From Kuafuiihalomonas sp039024635 (lineage in GTDB: Bacteria; Myxococcota; Kuafuiibacteriia; Kuafuiibacteriales; Kuafuiibacteriaceae): 64,000 nucleotides of DNA. How positions within the stretch are numbered: position 1 is the first letter of the stretch; each line of letters opens with the position of its first letter. A program made the position numbers and the translations under genes. The stretch spans positions 44,274 through 108,273 of the forward strand of contig JBCCQA010000021.1 in assembly GCA_039024635.1 (NCBI GenBank), written 5' to 3'. The notes beneath the pieces were generated by a model. That model was not told the DNA's origin and searched no databases. It worked only from the letters and a program-made list of their open reading frames with translations. This document shows positions 1-8,479 of this stretch, one piece after another.

Positions 1-1
1 G

Positions 2-319
2 CGATCGCTCCAGAACCGACTTGCCAACGGTGAGGAGCTTTCGAGCAAGAAGATCGACTATGCGAGCAAGCTCCTGGGCGAGCATCCCCCTGAGACCCTG
101 GTTGCGGTGCTGCTCGACATGATTCGGACGCCACTTCCGTGCGAGCCTTGGCCCATCAAGGCGATGGAGCCTCGAGGAAGCGGAGGTGCGGCCGAGCGAG
201 CGGGCGAGGGCCGCAAACCGCGGAGCCGAGTGCGGCCTGGGCGAGGTCCAAAGCGTTTTGGTGCCCGACCCCGAGCCGGTCGAAAAGGACCCCGCTCCGG
301 GCGCCCCCGTCGCGGCTGA
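2..319 (+). CDS. C-terminal part of a probable DEAD-box RNA helicase (5' truncated by window edge)
   Basis: An open frame enters from the left edge and stops at 319. About 45 residues of helical sequence (leucine and alanine at regular spacing, ending LVAVLLDMI) are followed by a tail of about 50 residues very rich in Arg, Gly and Pro, ending SGRPRRG. A helical region followed by a basic RGG-like tail is typical of the C-terminus of bacterial DEAD-box RNA helicases of the DeaD/RhlE type, where the tail binds RNA. The helicase core lies outside the window, so the assignment rests on composition and layout only. It converges on the CIA30 gene with 11 bases between the stops. Confidence 0.45.
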   Translation, partial: RSLQNRLANGEELSSKKIDYASKLLGEHPPETLVAVLLDMIRTPLPCEPWPIKAMEPRGSGGAAERAGEGRKPRSRVRPGRGPKRFGARPRAGRKGPRSGRPRRG

Positions 320-330
320 GTCCCTCCCGC

Positions 331-828
331 TCAATCCAACAGGAGCTCGATACCCGCGATGGCCAAGTCGGCGCGAAAGGCCCGACCAACTCCGATGAGG
401 CCCATGCGTCGCAGCGCGGCCCTTCGGAAGGGGCGGTCGGTGCGGTAGGCTTCGAAGTCCTGGTAATCAAGCTCGATCCGGTGCCATTTGGCCGGTGCCT
501 GGAAAGACCGTCGATACGATTGCCAAGGCCGCGTCAGGTCTTCGGTCCGCAGGTGGCAGCCATAGACTTCATCGTTGCCGAAGACCTCGAGCCGAAGGCC
601 CCGGGCGCTTCGAGCGCTCGAGGGGAGCTCACCCGCCATCTGGATGAAGCCTCCGTCGTTGTCGAGACGAACGTCCCCGGTCATCCGCAGCGCGGGACGG
701 CCCGCGACTTGCTCCAACTTGAGTCGGCCTTCGGAAAGGCCTCCCATCACCCGATCCGTCACCAGGTGAAGGTCGAGGCCGCCTGCGCAGGGATGCTCGG
801 ATGCGGCGTCGAACAAGAGCATGGGCAC
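331..828 (-). CDS. CIA30 family protein
   Basis: A 165-residue protein with the CIA30 hallmark near the N-terminus (VTDRVMGGLSEGRLKLE) and the later W-x-x-Y-R-R-S-F and IELDYQDFEAYR segments. In eukaryotes CIA30 (NDUFAF1) helps assemble respiratory complex I. Bacterial members are soluble jelly-roll proteins of unproven function. No signal peptide is visible, so it is probably cytoplasmic. It is the last gene of a three-gene minus-strand cluster (lipoprotein, FKBP, CIA30) with gaps of 9-12 bases, which suggests one transcript. Family assignment is firm; the cellular role is not known. Confidence 0.85.
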   Translation of the reverse strand: MPMLLFDAASEHPCAGGLDLHLVTDRVMGGLSEGRLKLEQVAGRPALRMTGDVRLDNDGGFIQMAGELPSSARSARGLRLEVFGNDEVYGCHLRTEDLTRPWQSYRRSFQAPAKWHRIELDYQDFEAYRTDRPFRRAALRRMGLIGVGRAFRADLAIAGIELLLD

Positions 829-840
829 CAGTCTACGGGA

Positions 841-1164
841 TCAGCGGGCGTCGACGAGTTCGACTTCGAACACCAAGGTGCTGTTGGGAGGAATGGCGCC
901 GGGGAAGCCTCGTTCGCCGTAGGCGAGCTCGGGGGGGATGGTGAGCTTGCGCTTCCCGCCTACCTTCATGCCTTCGACCCCTTGCTCCCAGCCCTTGATG
1001 ACCATCCCTGAGCCGAGCTGAAAAGACAGGGGCTCTCCACGGTCGTGGCTGCTGTCGAACTTACTTCCGTCGGTCAGGGTGCCAGTATAGTGGACGGCCA
1101 CGGTGTGCCCTGGCTTGGCCTCGGTGCCCGAGCCAGCTTGGAGCTCTTCGATGACGAGCGACAT
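841..1164 (-). CDS. FKBP-type peptidyl-prolyl cis-trans isomerase
   Basis: A single-domain FKBP of 107 residues, the normal size for the family. It shows the canonical segments VHYTGTLTDGSKFDSS, the FQLGSGMVIKGWEQGVEGM core and ELAYGERGFPGAIPPNSTL, and ends in FEVELVDAR. The enzyme speeds cis-trans isomerisation of X-Pro bonds and so assists protein folding. There is no signal peptide, so a cytoplasmic location is likely. It lies between a lipoprotein gene and a CIA30 gene, 9 and 12 bases away, so the three are probably co-transcribed. Confidence 0.96.
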   Translation of the reverse strand: MSLVIEELQAGSGTEAKPGHTVAVHYTGTLTDGSKFDSSHDRGEPLSFQLGSGMVIKGWEQGVEGMKVGGKRKLTIPPELAYGERGFPGAIPPNSTLVFEVELVDAR

Positions 1165-1173
1165 GCGGAGCCT

Positions 1174-1761
1174 CTAGCCGTCCTGATCGGGATTGCGAAG
1201 CGAAACCGTCTGGAGCTGCTCGTGAAGAAGGGTCGCCAGGCGCTCGCGGTCGGCGCGGGGCCCGCTGGCGGTCGCGCTCCACATGTTGTCGTCCTCGCAG
1301 ACGTAGAACTCGATGACGCACTCGTCCTGGTACTCGTCCTCCACCCAGACGCCATCTCGGCCGTCGTAGCTTCGGTCTTGAATGAGCTCGACCTCGCTCG
1401 CGGTCTCGACGTGGGCCAGTAGCTCTCGCCTCGTTTCGCAGAGGCCGTCGCGCTTGTTGCCCGTGAAGTAGAGCTGAGTACGCTCGCCGTTGTAGCGCAG
1501 CCTCATGAAGAAGACGGTGTCCTCTCGATCGCCCATTTCCCACGCCCTCAGGAGGAGATCGCGGTCGTCCTCGGACTTCCCTCGATCGTGCTGGCCTTCG
1601 ACCATCTCCATGATGCCTTCGAGGGGAAGAAAACTCGGATCGATCTCACCTTTCCACCACTTGGTCTCGAAGCTCCGCATCAGATGCGCCGGTGGCTTTG
1701 GCTCTGGTGAGCCCCCGGCGCAGGCGCCCAGGGCCAGAGCCAGACTCAACGTCGACCGCAT
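1174..1761 (-). CDS. Hypothetical lipoprotein
   Basis: A 195-residue protein that begins with a short hydrophobic segment and a lipobox (LALGAC, modified Cys at residue 14) followed by a Gly/Pro-rich linker, so it is probably a lipoprotein. The mature part is acidic, with many Glu, Asp and Arg residues and several Cys (CETRR, DECVIEFYVCEDD), and matches no family I recognise. It is the first gene of the lipoprotein-FKBP-CIA30 cluster. The start was chosen because it gives a complete signal sequence. Confidence 0.75.
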   Translation of the reverse strand: MRSTLSLALALGACAGGSPEPKPPAHLMRSFETKWWKGEIDPSFLPLEGIMEMVEGQHDRGKSEDDRDLLLRAWEMGDREDTVFFMRLRYNGERTQLYFTGNKRDGLCETRRELLAHVETASEVELIQDRSYDGRDGVWVEDEYQDECVIEFYVCEDDNMWSATASGPRADRERLATLLHEQLQTVSLRNPDQDG

Positions 1762-2322
1762 TCATCCAGGCTAGCGCTGGGACGTGGGATTGTCAGCTGC
1801 GCGGTCGTCACCCTCGGCTCGTCCTACTTGGTCAAAGAGTCAGGGCACAGTCGGCTAGTCGACTCTCCACGTCTTCGAGTGGGCGGAATAGCCGTTCAGG
1901 GGCCTCCAGCTCTCGCAGGCGACCGAGCTGTTGGGACGCTGGGACGTCGCCGAGCTCGTCCATTACGGGTGACACGTTGGCATGGAAGGGTGGACGCGGA
2001 CGAACAGTGGAAGCACAGCTGAGCTTCATCGACTTCGGGTTCGTCCAGCGCCGGGTCGCTACCTCGAGGGACCTGTTTGAGGCCTGGCTGGATGGTCTGG
2101 TCCGCCAACCGAGTACCTACCTAGAGGAGCCCCTAGGCGAGACTGTCGCTTTGGAACCGAACGGCCTCTGGAGTGGGGTTGTAGGCTTGGGTCCGCCGCT
2201 CTCCTTCCTCCAGAGGGACGCCGATAAGAGCTATCGCAGACCGTGAACGAGAGTCTCAGGATGCATGAGGAAAACTCTGGGCTGCGGGTCCCGAACAGCC
2301 GTGCTACCCGCGCCCGTCGAAC
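1762..2322. other. Intergenic stretch without a recognisable gene
   Basis: About 560 bases lie between the lipoprotein gene (minus strand) and sbtA (plus strand). Two short frames look weakly protein-like: a minus-strand frame ending at 1832 that contains MDELGDVPASQQLGRLRELE, and a plus-strand frame ending at 2246. Neither has a convincing ribosome binding site or a known domain. The stretch must hold the divergent promoters of both neighbours. It may be a remnant of lost genes. Confidence 0.4.
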
Positions 2323-3294
2323 ATGTCCGAAGCCGCCCTTCAGACCCTGCTCTCCCCGGTCGTGCTCTTTTTTGCCTTGGGCTTCGTGGCGGGGCTGGTC
2401 CGATCCAGCCTGAGCGTGCCCGAAGACCTGGCCAAGGGCCTGTCGCTCTACCTCATGCTCGCGATCGGCTTCAAGGGTGGGGTCGAACTGGCCCACGCAG
2501 GCTTCGACCTGGGGATGCTCGGGGCGGTGATCTCGGGCCTGGTCGCAGGCTTTGGGCTCCCGCTCATCGCCTTCGGCCTGCTCCGCGCCATGACCCGGGT
2601 GAGCCACGTCGACGCGGCCGCCATCGCCGCCCATTATGGCTCCATCAGCGTGGTCACTTTCGTCGCCGCCTCGGACTACATCGATGCGCTGGGGGTGGAG
2701 TACGAAGGCTACATGGTGGCGGTGGTCGCTATCATGGAGTCGCCCGCCATCATCGCCGGGCTGATCCTCGCCCAGCGCGACCCTGCCGCGAAACGGGCCC
2801 CCCGATGGGACGCTGACTTCCTTCGTGAGGTCTTCCTGAACGGAAGTGTCTTCTTGCTCTTGGGGGCTTTGGTCATCGGAATGGCGACGGGAGACAAGGG
2901 CTACGACACGGTGGCGCCCTTCATTGCCACGCCCTTCAAGGGGGTCTTGTGCCTCTTCCTGCTCGACATGGGCATTGCTGCAGCCTCTCGGCTTCGGTCC
3001 GCTTCGGGCCTCGACCATCGCCTAGTCACCTTCGGCCTGATAATGCCGGTGATCGGCGCTACGGTCGGGCTTGGGCTGTCCTGGTTGGCGGGTCTGTCCG
3101 TCGGCAGCGGGGCGCTCCTGATCACGCTATGCGCCAGCGCCTCTTATATTGCCGTGCCGGCCGCCATGCGTGTGGCCCTACCTCAGGCCAACCCTGCCTA
3201 CTCCCTCACGCTGTCCCTGGGCGTGACCTTCCCCTTCAACCTCGTCATCGGCATCCCGCTCTACCAGCGGGCCGCGGAAATCATTCTCGCTTGA
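2323..3294 (+). CDS. sbtA: SbtA-type sodium-dependent bicarbonate transporter
   Basis: A 323-residue, very hydrophobic protein with about ten predicted membrane spans. It carries the family's conserved central stretch AAIAAHYGSISVVTFVAA and the following VAVVAIMESPAIIAG, both typical of SbtA (formerly DUF897). SbtA proteins import bicarbonate with Na+ at the inner membrane. A PII-like sbtB gene follows after 12 bases, the classic SbtA-SbtB pair, which supports the call strongly. Outside cyanobacteria and autotrophs the pair probably supplies bicarbonate for carboxylases. The ribosome binding site before 2323 is weak, so the start is not certain. Confidence 0.93.
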   Translation: MSEAALQTLLSPVVLFFALGFVAGLVRSSLSVPEDLAKGLSLYLMLAIGFKGGVELAHAGFDLGMLGAVISGLVAGFGLPLIAFGLLRAMTRVSHVDAAAIAAHYGSISVVTFVAASDYIDALGVEYEGYMVAVVAIMESPAIIAGLILAQRDPAAKRAPRWDADFLREVFLNGSVFLLLGALVIGMATGDKGYDTVAPFIATPFKGVLCLFLLDMGIAAASRLRSASGLDHRLVTFGLIMPVIGATVGLGLSWLAGLSVGSGALLITLCASASYIAVPAAMRVALPQANPAYSLTLSLGVTFPFNLVIGIPLYQRAAEIILA

Positions 3295-3306
3295 AAGGAA
3301 TCAAAT

Positions 3307-3621
3307 ATGACGATCGAAACCCACGCTCGGAAGAGACTCGAGATGATCATCGAGCAGCCTCACCTGCCGCAATTCATCAGGCTCTTCGAGCAGCAAGACG
3401 TACGCGGCTATACGGTCTTGGACTCCAAGTCGGGAAAAGGGAGCCGAGGCTTCTGGTCCCCAGCTCGCCTCAGCAGTGTGGATGACCGGGTGATGATCGT
3501 GGCGGTCGCCGACGAAGAGACGATTCAGCGGGTCCTGAGCGAGCTTCAGGCCTTGTTCGAGCAGCTTCCGGGCGTCGCCTTCGTGTCCGACGTCCAGGTC
3601 ATCCGGCCGGATCGTTTCTGA
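3307..3621 (+). CDS. sbtB: SbtB, PII-like regulator of the bicarbonate transporter
   Basis: A 104-residue PII-like protein. A T-loop region with GYTVLDSKSGKGSRGFW is followed by MIVAVADEETIQRVLSEL and the C-terminal FVSDVQVIRPDRF, as in SbtB. SbtB proteins form trimers that bind adenine nucleotides and gate the SbtA transporter. There is a good ribosome binding site (AAAGGAA) six to seven bases before the ATG. It lies 12 bases after sbtA and is almost certainly co-transcribed. Confidence 0.9.
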   Translation: MTIETHARKRLEMIIEQPHLPQFIRLFEQQDVRGYTVLDSKSGKGSRGFWSPARLSSVDDRVMIVAVADEETIQRVLSELQALFEQLPGVAFVSDVQVIRPDRF

Positions 3622-3647
3622 AGCCGGCTGAAACCGGCGAAGTCGCC

Positions 3648-3794
3648 CTAGAGCCCATCGGCATCGCTCGGCCTTCTAGACCGGCTCGTATGGATGAAGC
3701 CATCGCGCTCGTCCTTCACGGTTCCTCGCCAGGGAGTCTCCGCAGACCAATTCTTCCAATCTCCCTCGTCCATGATCTTGAAGACAAACACCAC
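3648..3794 (-). pseudogene. Fragment of a DUF952 family gene
   Basis: This 48-codon minus-strand frame encodes a piece that closely follows the N-terminal half of DUF952 proteins: VFVFKIMDEGDWKNWSAE and then KDERDGFIHTS (family pattern: KI...W..A......D..DGFIHLS). DUF952 proteins are usually about 110 residues. Here the frame runs into unrelated sequence after DGFIHTS and stops, so the C-terminal half is missing. The only start available is GTG. Most likely a decayed remnant. Confidence 0.55.
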
Positions 3795-3855
3795 GTTCCA
3801 TCCCTAGCCGAAAGGCTTCCTCGGGCGAAGCTCGGCTGCTAAGTGTACGCCGAGC

Positions 3856-4551
3856 ATGGGGCACGCTGGCGACCTCCATGCCCGCAAGCGTCTGACTCGC
3901 GGGGCTGCGATTCACTTCCAGAAGGATACGCTATTCGATCGACTGGCTCGGGTCGTCTGCCAGGCTGGGTGCCTGCCTCGAAAAGAGCTGTATGAGTCTT
4001 GGGAGGTCGCGCGCAGAGTTCAGCGCCGAATGAGGGGGGGCCGAGTCGTCGACCTGGCCTGCGGACATGGTCTGTTGGGGGCCATCCTGCTGATCCTCGA
4101 CCGAACGAGAACTCTCGGGGTCGGCGTCGACCGTCGGATTCCCCCTTGTACGGTTCGATTGCGGGCGGCTCTGGAGGAGGCGTGGCCCTTTCTGAGCGAC
4201 CGCTGGCGTCTGATGGAAGGCGACCTTTCCACCTTCCCCCTTGGCGCCGATGACGTGGTGGTCTCGGCCCACGCCTGTGGAGGGCTGAGCGACCTCGTCC
4301 TCGAACGAGCTGCGGAGGTCCGGGCCCGAGTGGCCGTGATGCCCTGCTGTCATGCCGTGGGACGAGGTGATTTGGGCGGCCTGACCGGCTGGCTATCGCC
4401 TGCGATGGCCATGGATGTGAGCCGAGCGGCGGCGCTCCGGGCCAGAAGCTACCATGTTCATACCCAGACCATTCCCGAGGCCATCACGCCTCAAAACCGA
4501 CTTCTCTTCGGCGTTCCGGTCGGAGGCTCACCGGGCGTCAACCAGAGTTGA
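3856..4551 (+). CDS. Class I SAM-dependent methyltransferase
   Basis: A 231-residue protein with a Rossmann methyltransferase motif I (VVDLACGHGLLGAIL), then GVGVDRR, a motif with VSAHACGGLSDLVLERA and AVMPCCHAVG, and TPQNRLLFGVP near the end. This set resembles the methyltransferase_32 type families whose substrates are not well known. It is likely cytoplasmic. Its last 61 bases overlap, tail to tail, the 3' end of the lipoprotein gene on the other strand, an unusually long convergent overlap. The start is uncertain. Confidence 0.75.
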   Translation: MGHAGDLHARKRLTRGAAIHFQKDTLFDRLARVVCQAGCLPRKELYESWEVARRVQRRMRGGRVVDLACGHGLLGAILLILDRTRTLGVGVDRRIPPCTVRLRAALEEAWPFLSDRWRLMEGDLSTFPLGADDVVVSAHACGGLSDLVLERAAEVRARVAVMPCCHAVGRGDLGGLTGWLSPAMAMDVSRAAALRARSYHVHTQTIPEAITPQNRLLFGVPVGGSPGVNQS

Positions 4552-6482
4552 CGACGGCCCTCGACCTCGCCGATGGCCATGGGCCCACTCAATGAAGTAC
4601 TGGGCAGCAGCTCGAATCCTTCTGGGAACTCGACGGGGGAGGCGCTGCAGTTCCTGGCGTCCAGCGTGCAGACACAGGGGGTCTGGTCCTCCCCATCCTG
4701 TACGAAGCCCCACACCGACTCCGCCCGGGCGTCGTCGAGGCGATGGGCGAAGCGAAGAAAGCTCGGGCCCAAGGCATCCTGGACCAGGTCGAGGCCTTCG
4801 ACTCGGTGCGCTCGGGACGGTGAGCTCGTACCGAGCCAAAGTGCGCCTCGATGGTCGAGCCATGGTCCCTGGCTGCGTTCGTCTTGCATGATGGGCTGCA
4901 GTTCTTGGCCGTCGAATCGAGCCAGCGCTGTCGTACCCTGGTTGTCGACGAAGTAGCGCACGAGTAGTCCGTCGGCATCGGCGACCAAGACCTGCAGTGA
5001 TCGGCCCCGAGCCAAGCGGGTGAGTGAGCGCCCATGGGACAAGTACAGACCTTGGCGGGACTCGTCTTCGGCCTGAAGCGCCAATAGCCCACCGCTAGTG
5101 AGCCAATGGGCGGAGCCGAGCGCCAGTCCTTCGAAAGCGACCGGCTCCTCACCGTTCTCCAGCACGTGCAGGCTGGCCTTTCCTTGGAATGCATGAGTGA
5201 CCCATAGGCGACCCTGGGGGCTGAGGCTGGAGTTCAAGAGCGTGCCTTCGAAAGTCTGGACCAGTGGGACCTCACCGTCTCGATCCAGCAAGAGGGTAGA
5301 CTGGCCCGTGTTCAGGTTTCCAAAGCTCTCGGGAACGGCGGCCCGCGCGCCGTCGACTTCGTGGATTCTGAACCCAAGGGACCTCTGGCCGACGAAGGCC
5401 GCCTCACCGGTGGGACTCAAGGTATAAAGGTGCATGTCGTTGGTGGGCCGGGTCAGCATGAGCCAACCCGAGGAAGCTCGAGTCAGGGAGACCACGAAGC
5501 CTCTCGTCGTGAGGAGTTCGGGGCCCTCCAAGCGGTGAAGCCGATCTCCTTGGTTTAGTTCGTGAGCGAACCACAGTCCTTCACCGGGCGCGTGGAGGAG
5601 ACTGGTTCTGCAGTCGCCGGAGGCCGGCTCCAAGCGGTCCAGAACGCCTTGAAGGGGGTCGATGAGCTGAAGCTCTGCGCCGTCCGCTTCGGGCACACAA
5701 AACCAGCGCTGGTGATCCTCCAAGGCCAGCCCTTCTCGCGTCACTCGAGCGTTCAAGAGTCGTAGCCCATCAGCTGTGATCAGGGTCCGGGCGCCGAGGC
5801 GGCCATCGACCGCGCCGCGCTCGATCCATATCAGCTCGTCGGTCGAGAAGTCGGTGCCGAAGGCGTACAGGCCTTTGGATGTGGCCAGCGTCTGCATCAC
5901 GCGGGTTCTGTCCGGGACGAGCTGCTGGAGCTCCCCGTCGGCCCAGACCAACACGCCGAACTCGCTCTCGATGTGGACGACGCCTGCCATCGGCTGAGTC
6001 ATCCTGGAGCTGCGCGCATCCAGGTCGAACTCGTGAACGAGACCCCCGTCGAAGATCCGGAAGTGGTTTTCGTCTTGAAGGACCACGCTGCCATCTTCGG
6101 CGATGACGACGGCTGTGTGAGGACGGGCCTCTGTCACGACCAACCCGGGGAGAAACTGGGCCACGGAACCCCGTTGAACGATGACGAAGCCCGTCTCGCA
6201 TCCCGGGGGTGCCGCCTCGCCATCACAGAAGATGGGGACCACAGCGGTCTGGTCCGTACTCTGTACGGTAGCCGCCAGCCGGCGACTGATCTGGTGGTGC
6301 CCGGCGGGAAGAGTCAGAAGATTTGCCCCCTCCAGGTCGACGGCAGTATCGCGACCGAGTTCGAGCTGACGAAGAGGCGGGGCGGAGCATTCGGCTGCCG
6401 GGATCTCGCTTTGCAGACCGTCAGGCGCATCCTCGCAGCCGCAGAGCAGAATAATCGAAAGCGCAGGATAGAAAGTCTTCAT
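4491..6482 (-). CDS. Large secreted lipoprotein, probable beta-propeller
   Basis: About 663 residues. The start at 6482 was chosen because it gives a compact lipoprotein signal (MKTFYPALSIILLCGCEDAP) with lipobox Cys. An upstream in-frame start would add 76 unrelated residues. The mature part consists of recurring beta-strand units with patterns such as ..G.LWVTHAFQ.. and ..GALWLGTSSP.. at roughly regular spacing, which suggests a beta-propeller. No enzyme motif is visible. The gene lies 85 bases after another lipoprotein gene on the same strand, so the two may be co-expressed. Function unknown. Confidence 0.72.
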   Translation of the reverse strand: MKTFYPALSIILLCGCEDAPDGLQSEIPAAECSAPPLRQLELGRDTAVDLEGANLLTLPAGHHQISRRLAATVQSTDQTAVVPIFCDGEAAPPGCETGFVIVQRGSVAQFLPGLVVTEARPHTAVVIAEDGSVVLQDENHFRIFDGGLVHEFDLDARSSRMTQPMAGVVHIESEFGVLVWADGELQQLVPDRTRVMQTLATSKGLYAFGTDFSTDELIWIERGAVDGRLGARTLITADGLRLLNARVTREGLALEDHQRWFCVPEADGAELQLIDPLQGVLDRLEPASGDCRTSLLHAPGEGLWFAHELNQGDRLHRLEGPELLTTRGFVVSLTRASSGWLMLTRPTNDMHLYTLSPTGEAAFVGQRSLGFRIHEVDGARAAVPESFGNLNTGQSTLLLDRDGEVPLVQTFEGTLLNSSLSPQGRLWVTHAFQGKASLHVLENGEEPVAFEGLALGSAHWLTSGGLLALQAEDESRQGLYLSHGRSLTRLARGRSLQVLVADADGLLVRYFVDNQGTTALARFDGQELQPIMQDERSQGPWLDHRGALWLGTSSPSRAHRVEGLDLVQDALGPSFLRFAHRLDDARAESVWGFVQDGEDQTPCVCTLDARNCSASPVEFPEGFELLPSTSLSGPMAIGEVEGRRQLWLTPGEPPTGTPKRSRF

Positions 6483-6567
6483 GCACGGGCTCCCGATTCC
6501 CTCATGTGTCGGGTGAGCTCGACTGATCAAGTGCTGCCACGAGCCTCGCTCATCGAGGCCGGGCGGC

Positions 6568-7860
6568 CTACGGGCAGTTGCTGCCCCGGCTGTCGAATAG
6601 GCTCTCCTCGAAGAAGGTATGTCCGAGCTCGCCGATTTCCAGGCCGAAGAAGCTAGCGGTTGCGTTGCCGCGAAGACTGTGTTGCCCGCCGACCTCCACG
6701 CAGAGCCCACTCAGCACCGTACCCAACAGGCTGCCCGCAGCGGTATAAATGTTGTCGAAGCGGACACTCGCGCTGTCCCCCAGCGCGTTGAAGATGATTC
6801 GGGGCGCGGCGAGGGCAAAGGTGAAACCAACCCCTCCCATCGAGCCGGCTGTGTTGGGCTCAGATACTTCGACGTCCGGGGTGCCACTGCCCTCGTCGGG
6901 GCTCAGGCCGGAAGCGTCACCCGAGAATCCCGAGCTTGCTCCGCCCACTCGGAAGCGGCCCTCAAAGGTCGTGGAGGCCGACAGCAAGGAGGGAAGCTGG
7001 ACGTCGGCCAGCAGGTTGAAGGTGATGGCGACGTTGAGGCCGAGAGGCAAGGCGGTGGGAATGGGCACGACGATCCGGAAGGGGCCTGGCAGAACGAGGG
7101 TGGTGCTGGCCGTTTCGGCATTGGCGCCTGCGACCAACACCTCGATGTCGAAGCCAAGCCGTTCGACCGAACTCGCGAACTGGACCACGTCGCCTCCCTG
7201 GACCTCGTAGTTCAAGCCGTGTCGGAAGTAGCCGACGGTACCCTGGGCGACGGCACGAAACTCGCCTCCCGAGGTCGTCCGGCTGACCACGATCTCGACC
7301 TCCAATTGCCGGATGCCTGAGTCGGGGCGAACTTGAACCGAGACCGAGAAGCCGTCGACCTCGGTGCTGTACATGACCTGATCGGCCAGGCCGTCTTTTC
7401 GTTCCAACTCCAGGTCGCCCAAAAAGACCTTAGCCTCCATCTCTGGCGTTCCGTCCAGGGCGAGGTCCCAGGTCAGCTGACCGTCGGTCACGAGCTCGTT
7501 CAGCGTGGCGTCGCGACCGGTAACTACGAGTTCGCTTCCATTGACGGTCGTCTCCTCTACTCGGATCAAAGCGAGCTCTCCGACCAGCAAGACGTCGTCG
7601 ACTTCGATGTCCACTCCGGCCGCTTCCAGCTCCGAAAGGTCCCAGACGTAGCGATCGGCCTGAAGGTCCGACTCCAGCAAGGCCGTGTCTCGGAGCCCGA
7701 CATCGACCACCACGGACGACTCTGTCAGCTGAAGGTCCTCGGTCAGCGTATTGGGTCCGTCATCGAGGTTTGGACCGGGGCCCATGGCTGCGTCCTCGCT
7801 TCCACAGGACAGGTTCGATCCGAGCAGGGCGAGGAGGGCCAGCGTCCAAGGCGTTCTCAT
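6568..7860 (-). CDS. Lipoprotein, member 1 of a beta-rich paralogous pair
   Basis: A 430-residue lipoprotein with signal MRTPWTLALLALLGSNLSCG and a short acidic linker. The mature protein is almost all predicted beta-strand. It has an N-terminal part resembling a loop-rich repeat (DVLLVGELALIRVEE, followed by a GRDATLNELV element) and a central GPFRIVVPIPTALPLGLNV segment. The same arrangement recurs in the lipoprotein at 37628-39067 (see findings), so the two are probably distant paralogues. The function is unknown; a surface or periplasmic structural role is a guess. Confidence 0.75.
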   Translation of the reverse strand: MRTPWTLALLALLGSNLSCGSEDAAMGPGPNLDDGPNTLTEDLQLTESSVVVDVGLRDTALLESDLQADRYVWDLSELEAAGVDIEVDDVLLVGELALIRVEETTVNGSELVVTGRDATLNELVTDGQLTWDLALDGTPEMEAKVFLGDLELERKDGLADQVMYSTEVDGFSVSVQVRPDSGIRQLEVEIVVSRTTSGGEFRAVAQGTVGYFRHGLNYEVQGGDVVQFASSVERLGFDIEVLVAGANAETASTTLVLPGPFRIVVPIPTALPLGLNVAITFNLLADVQLPSLLSASTTFEGRFRVGGASSGFSGDASGLSPDEGSGTPDVEVSEPNTAGSMGGVGFTFALAAPRIIFNALGDSASVRFDNIYTAAGSLLGTVLSGLCVEVGGQHSLRGNATASFFGLEIGELGHTFFEESLFDSRGSNCP

Positions 7861-7941
7861 GGCGTCAATCTAGCCAGCACAGGGCGCTACGAGAAGGCAG
7901 GCGCCTGACCTAGGGGCCAGCCCGCAGCGTCTGCGCTTCTC

Positions 7942-8421
7942 ATGGGCTTGGGCTCGTGGCATCCGGCCGTCGTGACGCAAGAAGCCAGTGGGCGGCCCCC
8001 CTCGATCACCGACTACCCCGTTCATACTCGGGACAAGATCCGGTACGGCGATACCGATCGCCAGGGCCACGTCAACAACGCGATCTTCGCAAGCTTCTTG
8101 GAAACGGGACGCGTTGAAGTCTTGCTCCGTCCCGAGTCTCCCATGACGGACGATGGCTGCGCCTTCGTCATTGCTCGGCTGAGCCTGGATTTCAAAGCCG
8201 AGCTCAAGTGGCCAGGAGAGGTCATCATCGGAACTCGGGTTGCACGCATTGGTCGAAGCAGTATCGGTCTCGAGCAATCCATCTTTCAGGATGAGGTCTG
8301 GGCCGCTTCGGCCGAGACTGTGATCGTCCAGGTCGAAGGCGAGAGCGGACGATCGAGTGCTCTTTCCCAGGCGACGATCCTTCGTCTCAAAGCCTTACTT
8401 GGTCCGGGCGACGGCGCGTGA
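7942..8421 (+). CDS. Acyl-CoA thioesterase (hotdog fold, 4HBT family)
   Basis: A 159-residue protein with the 4HBT signature RYGDTDRQGHVNNAIFASF, in which the Asp is the catalytic residue, followed by LETGRVE and LDFKAELKWPGEV. Such enzymes hydrolyse acyl-CoA thioesters in the cytoplasm. It is the first gene of a plus-strand run with lipase, PaaX-like regulator, second lipase and acyl-CoA ligase, so it probably belongs to the same fatty-acyl pathway. It is divergent from the lipoprotein gene at 7860 with 81 bases between for promoters. The first 20 residues are not conserved, so the start may lie further in. Confidence 0.88.
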   Translation: MGLGSWHPAVVTQEASGRPPSITDYPVHTRDKIRYGDTDRQGHVNNAIFASFLETGRVEVLLRPESPMTDDGCAFVIARLSLDFKAELKWPGEVIIGTRVARIGRSSIGLEQSIFQDEVWAASAETVIVQVEGESGRSSALSQATILRLKALLGPGDGA

Positions 8422-8479
8422 AAGTGCGAATGGACTTTGGTCCCGACCTTGGGCATGGCTCCTCTCTCGACGGAAGGAG

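Noticed and set aside
139..1011. Long plus-strand frame over the CIA30 and FKBP genes
   Set aside because: It is the antisense shadow of two recognisable genes; its translation has no domain and no ribosome binding site.
2059..3018. Long minus-strand frame (319 codons) across sbtA
   Set aside because: Low-complexity, polar composition opposite a clear transporter gene; typical antisense frame of GC-rich DNA.
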